The position numbers and the translations under genes are program-made. The notes beneath the pieces were generated by a model. That model was not told the origin of the DNA. It saw only the letters and a program-made list of their open reading frames with translations, and searched no databases. Shown piece after piece: positions 17,248 through 26,596 of a stretch of 64,000 nucleotides of DNA. Position 1 is the stretch's first letter; each line of letters begins with the position of its first letter. The DNA is taken from positions 1-64,000 of the forward strand of contig JAEZJV010000051.1 in assembly GCA_023415635.1 (NCBI GenBank), given 5' to 3'. This DNA is from Bacillota bacterium (GTDB lineage Bacteria > Bacillota > Clostridia > Lachnospirales > Lachnospiraceae).

Positions 17248-17298
17248 TATAAGGTTTTGGACACGATAACAACGCTACATAACAGAGAGGTGCATGCT

Positions 17299-17802
17299 AT
17301 GAAGAGGATGGTATTATCGATTCTGGTGGACAATACTGCCGGTGTATTGAGCCGTGTTGCAGGATTATTCAGTAGAAGAGGCTATAATATCGATAGTTTG
17401 ACAGTAGGTGAGACTCAGGACCCGGCAATCTCCCGTATGACGGTATTGGCGCATGGAGATGATCAGATTTTAGACCAGATTAGAAAACAACTGTTAAAGC
17501 TGGAGGATGTAATTGAAATTAAGGAATTGGCTCCAGGTGAATCTGTGACTAGAGAATTAATTTTAGTCAAGGTGGCTGCTAGTGAGAAGGATCGTCAGGC
17601 TATTATCTCCATAGCAGATATCTTCCGCGCCAAGATCGTAGATGTGGCATTGGAATCGCTGATGATAGAACTTACCGGTAACCAGGATAAGATTGATGCA
17701 TTCATTAAGCTGCTGGATCAATATACCATCAAGGAACTGGTACGTACAGGAATCACCGGACTTGCAAGAGGTTCCGGAGATATCTCTGATTTTGATGACT
17801 AA
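17299..17802 (+). CDS. ilvN: Acetolactate synthase small (regulatory) subunit
   Basis: A 167-residue IlvN/IlvH. An N-terminal ACT domain (about 1-78; SILVDNTAGVLSRVAGLFSRRGYNID) binds valine and confers feedback inhibition on the large subunit IlvB in branched-chain amino acid synthesis. The C-terminal half is the ALS_ss_C domain. ATG at 17299 follows AGAGAGGT; an in-frame GTG at 17230 lies inside the leader hairpin and is rejected. The catalytic subunit ilvB is not adjacent; ilvC follows 121 bases downstream. The call is secure. Confidence 0.93.
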   Translation: MKRMVLSILVDNTAGVLSRVAGLFSRRGYNIDSLTVGETQDPAISRMTVLAHGDDQILDQIRKQLLKLEDVIEIKELAPGESVTRELILVKVAASEKDRQAIISIADIFRAKIVDVALESLMIELTGNQDKIDAFIKLLDQYTIKELVRTGITGLARGSGDISDFDD

Positions 17803-17923
17803 GATAAAATGGAACAATTTAATAGCGTTGCTGCTATTGATTAAGGGGATTATTCCTCAATAATATATAACAATGTGAGTATGCTTAAATAAGTATGTTC
17901 GAGGAAAAATGGAGGATAAGAAA

Positions 17924-18934
17924 ATGGCAAGGATTTATTATCAACAGGATTGTAATCTTTCCTTATTAGAAGGAAAAACAGTAGCTGTAATCGGCTACGG
18001 CAGCCAGGGACATGCACATGCTTTAAATGCGAAGGAATCCGGAGTTCATGTAATTATAGGACTTTACGAAGGAAGTAAATCCTGGGCTAAGGCTGAAGCA
18101 GCCGGCTTTGAGGTATACACAGCAGCCGAAGCTGCGAAGAAAGCTGATATCATTATGATACTGATTAATGATGAGAAGCAGGCGAAGCTTTATAAGGAAT
18201 CTATTGCTCCGAATCTTAAGCCCGGTAATGCCTTGATGTTTGCTCATGGTTTCAGTATCCATTTCGGTCAGATTATTCCTCCGGCAGATGTCGATGTATT
18301 AATGATTGCACCGAAGGGTCCCGGACATACCGTAAGAAGTCAGTATCAGGAAGGCCGCGGTGTTCCCTGTCTGATTGCAGTTCATCAGAATGCTACCGGT
18401 AAAGCTCATGATCTGGGTCTTGCTTATGCACTTGCTATCGGCGGTGCCAGAGCCGGAGTTCTACAGACAACCTTCAGAGAAGAGACCGAAACAGACCTCT
18501 TTGGAGAGCAGGCAGTTCTTTGCGGCGGTGTTACTGCCCTGATGAAGGCAGGCTTTGAGACCTTGGTTGAAGCGGGATATGAGCCGGAGAGCGCATACTT
18601 TGAATGTATTCATGAGATGAAGCTCATTGTTGACCTGATTAACGAAAGCGGCTTTGCGGGAATGAGATACTCCATTTCCAATACTGCCGAATATGGTGAT
18701 TATGTTTCAGGTTCCAGAGTGATTACTGCTGAGACTAAGGCTACCATGAAACAGATTCTGAAAGAAATCCAGGATGGTACCTTTGCACGTAACTGGTTAC
18801 TTGAGAATCAGGTTGGTTGTCCGAGTTTCAATGCCAAGAGAAGAATTGAAGCAGAGCATGAGCTTGAGAAGGTTGGAGCAGAGCTTCGTAAGATGATGAG
18901 CTGGACCAACAAACAGAAACTGATTAATAATTAA
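17924..18934 (+). CDS. ilvC: Ketol-acid reductoisomerase
   Basis: A 336-residue class I KARI converting acetolactate (or acetohydroxybutyrate) to the dihydroxy acid with NAD(P)H and Mg2+. The Rossmann motif is GYGSQGHAHALN near residue 25. The metal site includes DLFGEQAVLCGG and ECIHEMKLIVDLI, and the C-terminal knotted domain is complete. The ATG at 17924 follows GGAGG by 8 bases; the ATG at 17909 has poorer spacing. The second gene after ilvN. The cofactor loop reads GLYEGSKSWAKA, with serines that suit NADPH; this is only suggestive. Confidence 0.96.
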   Translation: MARIYYQQDCNLSLLEGKTVAVIGYGSQGHAHALNAKESGVHVIIGLYEGSKSWAKAEAAGFEVYTAAEAAKKADIIMILINDEKQAKLYKESIAPNLKPGNALMFAHGFSIHFGQIIPPADVDVLMIAPKGPGHTVRSQYQEGRGVPCLIAVHQNATGKAHDLGLAYALAIGGARAGVLQTTFREETETDLFGEQAVLCGGVTALMKAGFETLVEAGYEPESAYFECIHEMKLIVDLINESGFAGMRYSISNTAEYGDYVSGSRVITAETKATMKQILKEIQDGTFARNWLLENQVGCPSFNAKRRIEAEHELEKVGAELRKMMSWTNKQKLINN

Positions 18935-18963
18935 TCATATTGAATAGGCTATCGTTTATCATA

Positions 18964-18998
18964 AGGCTGCTTTTGAAATCTCAGAAGCAGCTTTTTTT
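18964..18998 (+). terminator. Rho-independent terminator after ilvC
   Basis: GCTGCTT (18966-18972) pairs with AAGCAGC (18985-18991), followed by seven T. Confidence 0.9.
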
Positions 18999-19048
18999 AT
19001 TCATTTTATACCCGGAAGCCATATCCCTTTTATTAGGTAGAATAATCA

Positions 19049-19162
19049 ATGGCTACTATTGATAAAATGGAACGATGTCTGACTTCATTTAATGAGAGAT
19101 CCGGTGATTTTCCGGAATGGCTAATGCTTATGGAACAGAGCGATAGTGAGATTGTTTTTTGA
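19049..19162 (+). CDS. Possible 37-residue ORF
   Basis: An ATG frame starting MATIDKMERCLTSFNE runs 37 codons to TGA between the ilvC terminator and the TetR promoter. A weak AGGTAG site precedes it. The product is acidic with no motif. It could be a true small gene, a gene relic or chance. Confidence 0.25.
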   Translation: MATIDKMERCLTSFNERSGDFPEWLMLMEQSDSEIVF

Positions 19163-19180
19163 TGTATCCTGCTCTTCTTA

Positions 19181-19247
19181 TTGCAATTTTGGATAGTAAA
19201 GTGTATAATAAAACCAGAAAACTAAAATTAGTTTTCTGGTTTTATTA
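19181..19247 (+). promoter_or_regulatory. Promoter and long palindromic operator of the TetR-galactoside operon
   Basis: TTGCAA (19181-19186) and TATAAT (19204-19209) are 17 bp apart. A perfect palindrome with 19-bp arms (19206-19224 and 19229-19247, centre AAAT, core AAAACCAGAAAACTA) begins inside the -10 box and covers the transcription start. This is the usual placement of a TetR autoregulatory operator. Confidence 0.8.
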
Positions 19248-19286
19248 CATTGATCGGGAAATGATAAAAAAGCAGGGAGTAACAGA

Positions 19287-19844
19287 ATGGAACTGAAGGA
19301 AAAGATAATAGATACGGTTATTGAATTGTTTAATGAAAAGGGCCTTAAGTTTACGATGGACGATGTAGCTAAGAGAATTGGCATCAGTAAAAGAACAATA
19401 TATACGGTAGTGGAGGATAAGGAAGCTTTATTCATTGATACTGTGAACACAGTATTTGATTCGATTAAGCGAAGTGAAAAGGAAATCCTTGAGGAAGAGC
19501 AGGAGATTCTTACCAAGCTGAAAAGGCTTCTGATTATCTTACCTGAACGCTATAAAGCATTAAATTTTAAGCAGCTATATGCTTTAAAGGAGAAATACCC
19601 CAATATTTATTCCAGGATAGAGGACAGGCTTGAGACAGATTGGGATGGGACCTTCCGGCTGATGGAGCAGGCGATGGAGGAAGGGAAGATCAGGAGAATT
19701 AATTTGTCGGTGTTCCAGGCTGTTTTCACAGGAACGATTGAATTTTACTTAAGCCGCCCGGTATTAACAGAGGAAGGAATGTCTTATCATGACGCCTTGG
19801 AGCAGATGCTGGATATCCTGATCGATGGGATCAGGATAAAATGA
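19287..19844 (+). CDS. TetR/AcrR-family regulator
   Basis: A 185-residue repressor-type protein. Residues 5-50 form the TetR HTH (FNEKGLKFTMDDVAKRIGIS, then KRTIYTVVEDKEALF). The rest is an alpha-helical ligand domain with no clear subgroup. AGGGAG lies upstream of ATG. It is the first gene of a four-gene unit with GH2, GPH symporter and GH36, separated by 37, 26 and -4 bases. It most likely senses a galactoside or derived metabolite and binds the palindrome at 19206-19247; the inducer is unknown. Confidence 0.88.
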   Translation: MELKEKIIDTVIELFNEKGLKFTMDDVAKRIGISKRTIYTVVEDKEALFIDTVNTVFDSIKRSEKEILEEEQEILTKLKRLLIILPERYKALNFKQLYALKEKYPNIYSRIEDRLETDWDGTFRLMEQAMEEGKIRRINLSVFQAVFTGTIEFYLSRPVLTEEGMSYHDALEQMLDILIDGIRIK

Positions 19845-19881
19845 TATGTCAGCTTTGAGATACAAAGTAAAAGGAGGAACT

Positions 19882-22326
19882 ATGATACATCATATCGATT
19901 TAAACAATGGATGGAAATACTCTGAAGGCTTTGAGGAGCAGATGCTGACAAGGGCTTATGAGGAAGCCGGTATGGAGCAGATCCGTATTCCGCATACCAA
20001 TAAGCAGCTGCCCTATCATTATTTGGATGAGAAGAGCTATCAATTCATCAGCTGCTATCGGAGGCATATCTTCGCAGAGGAAGCATGGAAAGGAAAGCGG
20101 ATACTTCTAACCTTTGGAGCGGTCGGGCATGTGGCATGGGTCTATGTAAACGGTATAAAGTCAGCCATCCATGAGGGTGGCTACACTGCCTTCACCGTGG
20201 ATATCACACCACATCTGTGTTATGGTGAGGATAATGTGATCGCGGTAAAGGTGGACAGCAGAGAGTGCAATAATCTTCCCCCCTTTGGCAATGTGATTGA
20301 TTATCTTACCTATGGAGGCATCTACCGGGAGGTTTTTTTAGAGATCAAAGAGGAATGCTCCATAGCTGATGTCTATGTCAGAACAAAGGATTGCAGCAAT
20401 CGTCCGGCAGGAGAGAAGACGGTGGAGCTCGAGGTGGTATTGACTGGCCCTATAACCAACAATCAAAAAGCAATCCTTGGTTACTCACTTTTGGACAGCC
20501 GTGGTACGGTAATTATCACAGACAGAAGGATAGTTGAACAGGTAGACCTAAGCTTTTCCTTTGAAGTTAAGGGTATCAGAAACTGGGATATTGACGAACC
20601 GAATCTATATTACCTGAAACTTGAACTATTTAAGGAAACACCCGATTCAACGAAGCTGGATGAAAGGAGGGTGCGGTTCGGCTTTCGCACCTGCGAATTC
20701 AGAAAGGACGGGTTTTACTTAAATAACAGGAAAATTAAGCTGGTGGGGCTGAACAGACACCAGAGCTATCCTTATGTCGGGTATGCGATGCCAAAGAGAC
20801 AGCAACAAAGAGATGCGGAAATTCTTAAGTATGAGCTTAAGGTCAATGCTGTGAGAACCTCCCATTATCCACAGTCCAGACATTTTCTTGACCGATGCGA
20901 TGAGCTTGGACTTTTGGTATTTACTGAAATTCCCGGATGGCAGCACATCGGAGATTCTGCTTGGAAGGATGTCGCAGTGAATACGGTGAAGGAGATGATT
21001 TTACAATACAGAAACCATCCTTCTATTATTCTATGGGGGGTACGCATCAACGAGTCCCAGGACGACGATGAATTCTATACTCGTACGAACCGGCTGGCAC
21101 ATGAGCTTGATCCGGACAGACAGACCGGTGGTGTAAGATATCTTAAAAAAAGCAAGCTGCTTGAGGATGTCTATACCTATAATGATTTTCTTCACAATGG
21201 AAATAATCCCGGACTGTGCTCTAAGAAGGAAGTAACCTCAGATATGGCGGCTCCTTATATGGTCACAGAATTCAACGGACATATGTTTCCGACAAAGAAT
21301 TATGATAACGAGGAACATCGTCTGGAGCACGCGTTAAGACATGCTCGTGTTTTAGATGCGTTATTCGGACAGGAGGAGATTGCCGGAGGATTTGGTTGGT
21401 GTATGGCAGATTACAATACACACAAGGATTTCGGAAGCGGGGACAGAATCTGTTATCACGGAGTTTTGGATATGTTTCGAAATTCGAAGCTGGCGGCAGC
21501 GGTGTATTCCAGCCAGTCCGAGGAGGAGCTTATCTGCGAGATTAATTCTACTTTGGATATCGGAGATCATCCGGCAGGAAATATCAGGAAGATCTATGCC
21601 TTTACGAATGCGGACAGTATAAGACTATATAAAAACGATATTTTTATCAGGGAATTCTATCCCATCAGAAATCAATTTAAGCATATGCCCCACCCTCCGA
21701 TACTGATTGATGATTTTATCGGAGATTTACTTGAACAGGAGGAGTCTTATGATCATAGGACCGCACAGGCAATCAAGGAAATTCTCTATGCGGTCAAGGA
21801 ACATGGACCTGCCAATCTTCCCTTGAAATATAAGCTGAAAATGGCCTGGCTGATGCTGACCAGACACCTCAAATTAGAGGAAGGAAGTAGGCTGTATTAT
21901 AAATATATCGGGGGCTGGGGTGGACAATCGACTTACTTCCGATTTGATGTAATGAAGGACAATTGTGTTGGAAAATCTATAATTAAGACCCCCGCAGGCA
22001 AACCACAGCTTATCATATCAGTAGATACGGAGGAGCTTACGGAAGGGGAGACCTATGATGTGGCAGCGGTACGAATTCGAGCTGTGGATAACAACAATAA
22101 TTTATTACCGTATTATCAGGAGCCCATCCTGCTTCGTACCGAGGGAGCAATCAGCCTGATTGGCCCTGAGGCAATCAGTCTGAAGGGAGGATGTGCAGGA
22201 ACCTATGTCAGAACAACCGGGAAGACAGGACCAGGAGAATTATACCTATATCAGGTTGATTTGGGTGAATACACAGTAAGCTTTCGGGTCAGAGAAGGAA
22301 GGCCGCAAAGTGATAAATTTTGTTAA
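19882..22326 (+). CDS. Glycoside hydrolase family 2, beta-galactosidase-type
   Basis: An 814-residue GH2 enzyme. Sugar-binding jelly roll (about 15-175), immunoglobulin-like domain (about 180-285) and a TIM barrel (about 290-590) with acid/base Glu in GVRINES (about residue 390) and nucleophile Glu in VTEFNGH (about 463). A C-terminal beta domain follows (about 700-805). No signal peptide, so it acts in the cytosol on imported sugar. ATG at 19882 follows AAAGGAGG. The linked GH36 alpha-galactosidase and symporter suggest galactosides, but GH2 also holds beta-glucuronidases and mannosidases, so specificity is inferred. Confidence 0.88.
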   Translation: MIHHIDLNNGWKYSEGFEEQMLTRAYEEAGMEQIRIPHTNKQLPYHYLDEKSYQFISCYRRHIFAEEAWKGKRILLTFGAVGHVAWVYVNGIKSAIHEGGYTAFTVDITPHLCYGEDNVIAVKVDSRECNNLPPFGNVIDYLTYGGIYREVFLEIKEECSIADVYVRTKDCSNRPAGEKTVELEVVLTGPITNNQKAILGYSLLDSRGTVIITDRRIVEQVDLSFSFEVKGIRNWDIDEPNLYYLKLELFKETPDSTKLDERRVRFGFRTCEFRKDGFYLNNRKIKLVGLNRHQSYPYVGYAMPKRQQQRDAEILKYELKVNAVRTSHYPQSRHFLDRCDELGLLVFTEIPGWQHIGDSAWKDVAVNTVKEMILQYRNHPSIILWGVRINESQDDDEFYTRTNRLAHELDPDRQTGGVRYLKKSKLLEDVYTYNDFLHNGNNPGLCSKKEVTSDMAAPYMVTEFNGHMFPTKNYDNEEHRLEHALRHARVLDALFGQEEIAGGFGWCMADYNTHKDFGSGDRICYHGVLDMFRNSKLAAAVYSSQSEEELICEINSTLDIGDHPAGNIRKIYAFTNADSIRLYKNDIFIREFYPIRNQFKHMPHPPILIDDFIGDLLEQEESYDHRTAQAIKEILYAVKEHGPANLPLKYKLKMAWLMLTRHLKLEEGSRLYYKYIGGWGGQSTYFRFDVMKDNCVGKSIIKTPAGKPQLIISVDTEELTEGETYDVAAVRIRAVDNNNNLLPYYQEPILLRTEGAISLIGPEAISLKGGCAGTYVRTTGKTGPGELYLYQVDLGEYTVSFRVREGRPQSDKFC

Positions 22327-22352
22327 TAGCATATAAGAAAAGAGGAGAAGAT

Positions 22353-23705
22353 ATGAAGTTAACACGTAAAGAAAAGATATCGTTTGGCTTGGGGGCTGTA
22401 GGGAAAGATATGGTTTACTGTATCGTTTCAGGTTTCTTGCTGTATTATTATAAAGATGTACTCGGTATCAGCGCTACCTTTATTGGAATTTTGTTTATGA
22501 TTGCACGTATCTTTGATGCATTTAACGATCCCTTCATGGGGATAATCATAGAGAAGACCAATACGAAATTGGGCAAATTCAGACCATGGCTGCTGATCGG
22601 AAGCATATTGAGTGCAATTTCTCTTTATGTCATGTATTCGGTTCCAAAGGGGTTAAGCGGAACACCTTTACTCATCTATGTATCTGTGGCATATATCTTG
22701 TGGTGTACTACATATACCCTGATGGATATACCTTACTGGTCGATGATACCTGCCATCAGTCAGAATGAGAAGGACAGGGAGTCCATCTCTGTAATCGGCA
22801 GAAGCTGTGCGGGCTTCGGTTTTGCAATTCCGACGGCTTTAACCATGGTATTGCTGCCGATTTTAGGCAATGGTAGTGAACGTCTTGGCTTTCAGAGAAT
22901 TGCGGGAATTATCGCTGTTATCTTTATTGTGACAATTCTGATAACAGTGGCAAATGTGAAGGAAAAGGAAAAGCCGGCGATCAAATCACCAAGAATTAAG
23001 GAAATGTTTCAGGCCTTATTCAGCAATGACCAGGCTATGGCAATCGTCATCACGATCGTGATCTTCAATGCCTCCATATATCTGACCTCTCAGCTTGCCA
23101 TCTATTTTTTCAAATATGATATCGGTAATGCAGCATTATACGGAATATTTGGTACGGTAGGCGGAGCTACTCAGATTCTCTCCATGATGTCGCTTCCTTT
23201 ACTTCGTAAGAGGTTTAAACGAGGAACGATATTTACGGGGGCACTACTGACTGCAATTCTGGGTTACTCCCTGCTGTTTATCCTGGGTACAATGAAAAAC
23301 TCCAATCTGATTTTACTCTGCATTGCGGCAATCATTATTTACTTTGGCTTCGGTCTGGCTACGGTACTCACTACGGTATTCCTGGCAGATACTGTGGACT
23401 ACGGTGAGTGGAAGACGAAACAGAGAAGTGAAAGCGTTATTTTTTCCATGCAGACCTTTGTTGTACAGCTGGCTTCCGCATTTTCAGTCTTGATTGCGGG
23501 TATCAGTCTGGATTTGGTCAAGCTTGATGTGAATGCAGAAATACAGAAAGCATCAACGCTACAGGGAATGCGCATTTTCATGATTATCATCCCAATGTTC
23601 GGTCTGCTTGTAGCCCTCCTTTTCTTCAGGAGAAAATATAGGCTGACAGAGAAATACATGGGAGAGATTTTAGCCGTACTTAAGGAGAGGGAAGGAGTAG
23701 AATGA
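22353..23705 (+). CDS. GPH-family sugar:cation symporter
   Basis: A 450-residue, 12-helix transporter of the glycoside-pentoside-hexuronide family (MelB-like). Conserved features are YYKDVLGISATFIGIL near the start and the helix-2 loop ARIFDAFNDPFMG, where the Asp residues bind the cation and sugar in MelB. DTVDYGEWKTKQRSE near residue 350 is the second hallmark. AGAGGAG lies 9 bases ahead of ATG. It overlaps the next gene by 4 bases (ATGA), so translation is coupled. It presumably imports the galactoside hydrolysed by the flanking enzymes. Confidence 0.9.
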   Translation: MKLTRKEKISFGLGAVGKDMVYCIVSGFLLYYYKDVLGISATFIGILFMIARIFDAFNDPFMGIIIEKTNTKLGKFRPWLLIGSILSAISLYVMYSVPKGLSGTPLLIYVSVAYILWCTTYTLMDIPYWSMIPAISQNEKDRESISVIGRSCAGFGFAIPTALTMVLLPILGNGSERLGFQRIAGIIAVIFIVTILITVANVKEKEKPAIKSPRIKEMFQALFSNDQAMAIVITIVIFNASIYLTSQLAIYFFKYDIGNAALYGIFGTVGGATQILSMMSLPLLRKRFKRGTIFTGALLTAILGYSLLFILGTMKNSNLILLCIAAIIIYFGFGLATVLTTVFLADTVDYGEWKTKQRSESVIFSMQTFVVQLASAFSVLIAGISLDLVKLDVNAEIQKASTLQGMRIFMIIIPMFGLLVALLFFRRKYRLTEKYMGEILAVLKEREGVE

Positions 23706-26176
23706 TAAGAAGAATTAAGGATTTATTTATCCTGGATACGAACAATACTACTTATTGCTTTCGCATCATGCCAAGCGGTCATCTGGAGCATCTGTATTAT
23801 GGGAGGCGGATTAAGCCGGAGGCAGGGTATGAACCAATGATTGAGAAGCACCGCTTTCTCGGAGGCTGTGAACTGGCTTATTCGGAGGAGTTTCCCAGGC
23901 TCGGGCTGGAGGATGTATGTCTTGAAATGTCCTCCCATGGAAAGGGGGATATCAGAGAAGCCTTTATTGAGCTTATCCATGCTGACGGAGGTACAACAAG
24001 CGATTTTCTTTTCAGGGGAGCGAAGCTCCTGACAAAAAAGGAAGCTTTAAAGACACTCCCGTCTGCATATCTTTTGGAACCTAAGAGCATCAGCCCTGAG
24101 GAGAGTGCAGATGCTGCTGAGAAGGTTATCAGCCTGGCAATTGAACTATATGACAAGAATTATGACATTGCTCTGACATTGGCCTATTCGGTTTTTGAGG
24201 AATGTGATGTAATAACCAGAAGTGCCATAGTGGTAAATGCATCTGAAGCTGCCGCCAGGATTAACAGAATTATGAGCGGACAATTGGATTTTGATACGGC
24301 GGCATATAACATCAGAACCTTTCATGGAAGCTGGGCCAGAGAGATGGAACACCATGAGGTGAAAGCTTCCCCCGGAATATGGATCAATGATTCTAAGGCA
24401 GGTATATCGAGTAATCGTTGCAATCCCTTCTTTATCATCAGTGGAGAACAGTCCAGTGAGAATTATGGAGCTTGCTATGGAATTAATCTCATATATAGCG
24501 GCAATCATTATGCGGCAGCTGAGGTCAGTAGTATGGGCAAGCTGCGGGTAATTAACGGTATCAATCCGGCTGGTTTTAGCTGGCTGCTTCAGCCCTCCCA
24601 AGCCTTTGAAGCCCCTGAGGCGGTCTATACTTACTCGGATGAAGGCACCGGTGGAATGAGCCGCAATATGCATAGATTTATTAGAAATCATATTGTTCGT
24701 GGGATATGGAAGGATAAGCTGCGCCCGATCCTTATTAACAGCTGGGAGGCCAATTATTTTAAGTTCAACGAGAGCAAGCTGCTAAAACAGGCAAAGGCTG
24801 CAAAGGAGGTCGGGATTGAGCTGTTTGTGCTGGATGATGGATGGTTTGGCAGAAGAAATGACGATACCAGCTCTCTGGGAGATTGGACGGAGAATAGAGA
24901 AAAGCTGAAAAACGGCTTAAAGGGTCTGGCAGAGGCGGTGAATGCTCTTGGGCTTGATTTTGGCTTGTGGGTGGAACCCGAGATGGTGAATGAGGATAGT
25001 GAGCTGTATCGGCTTCATCCGGATTGGGCAGTCAAAATTCCCGGCAAGGGGCACTCTACCGGAAGAAATCAGATGCTTCTGGATTTAACCAGGGAAGAGG
25101 TGTGTTCTTATATCATCTGTGAGATGACAAGGGTATTCTCCAGTGCCAACATCAGCTATATCAAATGGGATATGAATCGAATCTTTTCCGATTGCTATAG
25201 TAGTTCGCTTCTACCGGAACAGCAGATGGAATTCGGCCACCGCTACATGCTCGGACTGTATCAGATTCTTAAAACATTAACCGAACGATTTCCAAAGATA
25301 TTATTTGAAAGCTGTGCCTCCGGCGGTAACCGATTTGATCTTGGAATGCTGTGTTATATGCCTCAGATCTGGGCAAGCGATAATACGGATGCGATCAGTA
25401 GGGTTGCGATTCAGTCCGGATACAGCTATGGTTACCCTCTATCAACCATCGGTGCCCATGTCTCAGCCAGTCCGAATCATCAGACACTTCGAAACACTTC
25501 TATCGAGACACGATTTGAAGTAGCCGCCTTCGGTCTTTTGGGCTATGAACTAAACTTAGCAGAGCTAAGTTCTTGGGAAAAGCAGGAAGTAGCCCGTCAG
25601 ATTGCATTTTATAAGGAACATAGGGAGGTGTTTCAATTCGGGGAGTTCTATCGGCTTCGAACCAATGATGCAGGTATCTACCAGTGGATCAGTGTTGCCT
25701 CTGATCAAAGAAAAGCTGTTGGGCTTTATCTTCAGAAGGAGGTCCTTCCGAATTATGCTTACGGAAAATTTCAGACGAAGGGTCTTGATGATAACAGAGT
25801 ATATCATATGACGAACCGCCAGCGTATATTCAATATCAAGGAGTTTGGTGATTTGATTAATATGATATCACCCATACACATTAAACAGGATTCTTTGGCA
25901 CACAACCTGCTTGCTTTGGTAAAAAAGATGCCCGGGGAGAGAGAGGACTGCATTGCATACGGAGATGTATTCAATCACTGCGGAGTTAAATTAAAGCAGG
26001 GATTTGCGGGTACAGGCTACGATGAAGAGGTTCGGCTGTTTCAAGACAATGCATCCCGCCTGTATCTATGGGAGGAAGTACAGTGGGATAAAAGTACTTC
26101 AGGAGATGAGAATAAATGCAGGGAGGGTAAAGAGGATAATTATTTGGAAGGTGCAGTTGACATGGCAGAAAAATAA
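23702..26176 (+). CDS. Alpha-galactosidase, GH36
   Basis: An 824-residue GH36 enzyme, slightly longer than the usual 720-740 residues because of a charged C-terminal tail. The N-terminal beta-sandwich is followed by the TIM barrel with VLDDGWFG, nucleophile Asp in YIKWDMNR (about residue 489) and acid/base Asp in WASDNTDAI (about 560). SCASGGNRFD and EPEMVNEDSELY bind galactose. No signal peptide is present. It removes alpha-1,6-galactosyl groups from melibiose or raffinose-type sugars. It is the last gene of the TetR unit. The call is secure. Confidence 0.95.
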   Translation: MIRRIKDLFILDTNNTTYCFRIMPSGHLEHLYYGRRIKPEAGYEPMIEKHRFLGGCELAYSEEFPRLGLEDVCLEMSSHGKGDIREAFIELIHADGGTTSDFLFRGAKLLTKKEALKTLPSAYLLEPKSISPEESADAAEKVISLAIELYDKNYDIALTLAYSVFEECDVITRSAIVVNASEAAARINRIMSGQLDFDTAAYNIRTFHGSWAREMEHHEVKASPGIWINDSKAGISSNRCNPFFIISGEQSSENYGACYGINLIYSGNHYAAAEVSSMGKLRVINGINPAGFSWLLQPSQAFEAPEAVYTYSDEGTGGMSRNMHRFIRNHIVRGIWKDKLRPILINSWEANYFKFNESKLLKQAKAAKEVGIELFVLDDGWFGRRNDDTSSLGDWTENREKLKNGLKGLAEAVNALGLDFGLWVEPEMVNEDSELYRLHPDWAVKIPGKGHSTGRNQMLLDLTREEVCSYIICEMTRVFSSANISYIKWDMNRIFSDCYSSSLLPEQQMEFGHRYMLGLYQILKTLTERFPKILFESCASGGNRFDLGMLCYMPQIWASDNTDAISRVAIQSGYSYGYPLSTIGAHVSASPNHQTLRNTSIETRFEVAAFGLLGYELNLAELSSWEKQEVARQIAFYKEHREVFQFGEFYRLRTNDAGIYQWISVASDQRKAVGLYLQKEVLPNYAYGKFQTKGLDDNRVYHMTNRQRIFNIKEFGDLINMISPIHIKQDSLAHNLLALVKKMPGEREDCIAYGDVFNHCGVKLKQGFAGTGYDEEVRLFQDNASRLYLWEEVQWDKSTSGDENKCREGKEDNYLEGAVDMAEK

Positions 26177-26596
26177 TGATAAGATATGCCAGTAAATGTA
26201 TCTTGAGCTGCCGATTTATCTTGGTAGCATAAAGGACAGAACATCTTGAGGAAAGAGGGATCAGGAATGATAGATATTACTTGCTAATGAATTTTAATAG
26301 CGATGAATGTAGCCAGAACCGGCTTTCTTTTGTTGCGGGCAAGTAATGAACATCCTAACCTTTTTTTCATACAGTTGAATAGATTGCTGCAATAGGCAGC
26401 AAATTATAACGTAGTGATATATTTTAACTGGTGCAGCTATGCCTTGCTGTTGCACTATATGAAAGAGAGCATACTGTGTAGAAAGCCCACAAGAGAATTT
26501 ATTGTGGGCTTTTTTGACATGTTACGATATAGGTTGATCAATGCTCCGTCAAAACGGCTGACTACAGGGAGATAAGTTTGGAAGGAGTGTGATGTT
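26177..26596. other. Gap with a terminator, otherwise empty
   Basis: No convincing gene. A 19-codon ATG frame near 26287 has no ribosome site. The terminator at 26482-26516 probably ends the galactoside operon; the 300 bases before it have no visible promoter. Confidence 0.5.
26482..26516 (+). terminator. Rho-independent terminator
   Basis: AAAGCCCACA (26482-26491) pairs perfectly with TGTGGGCTTT (26503-26512), followed by TTTTG. Confidence 0.85.

Noticed and set aside
24146..24691. Minus-strand frame of 181 codons inside the GH36 gene
   Set aside because: Opposite a clearly conserved enzyme; no start signal.
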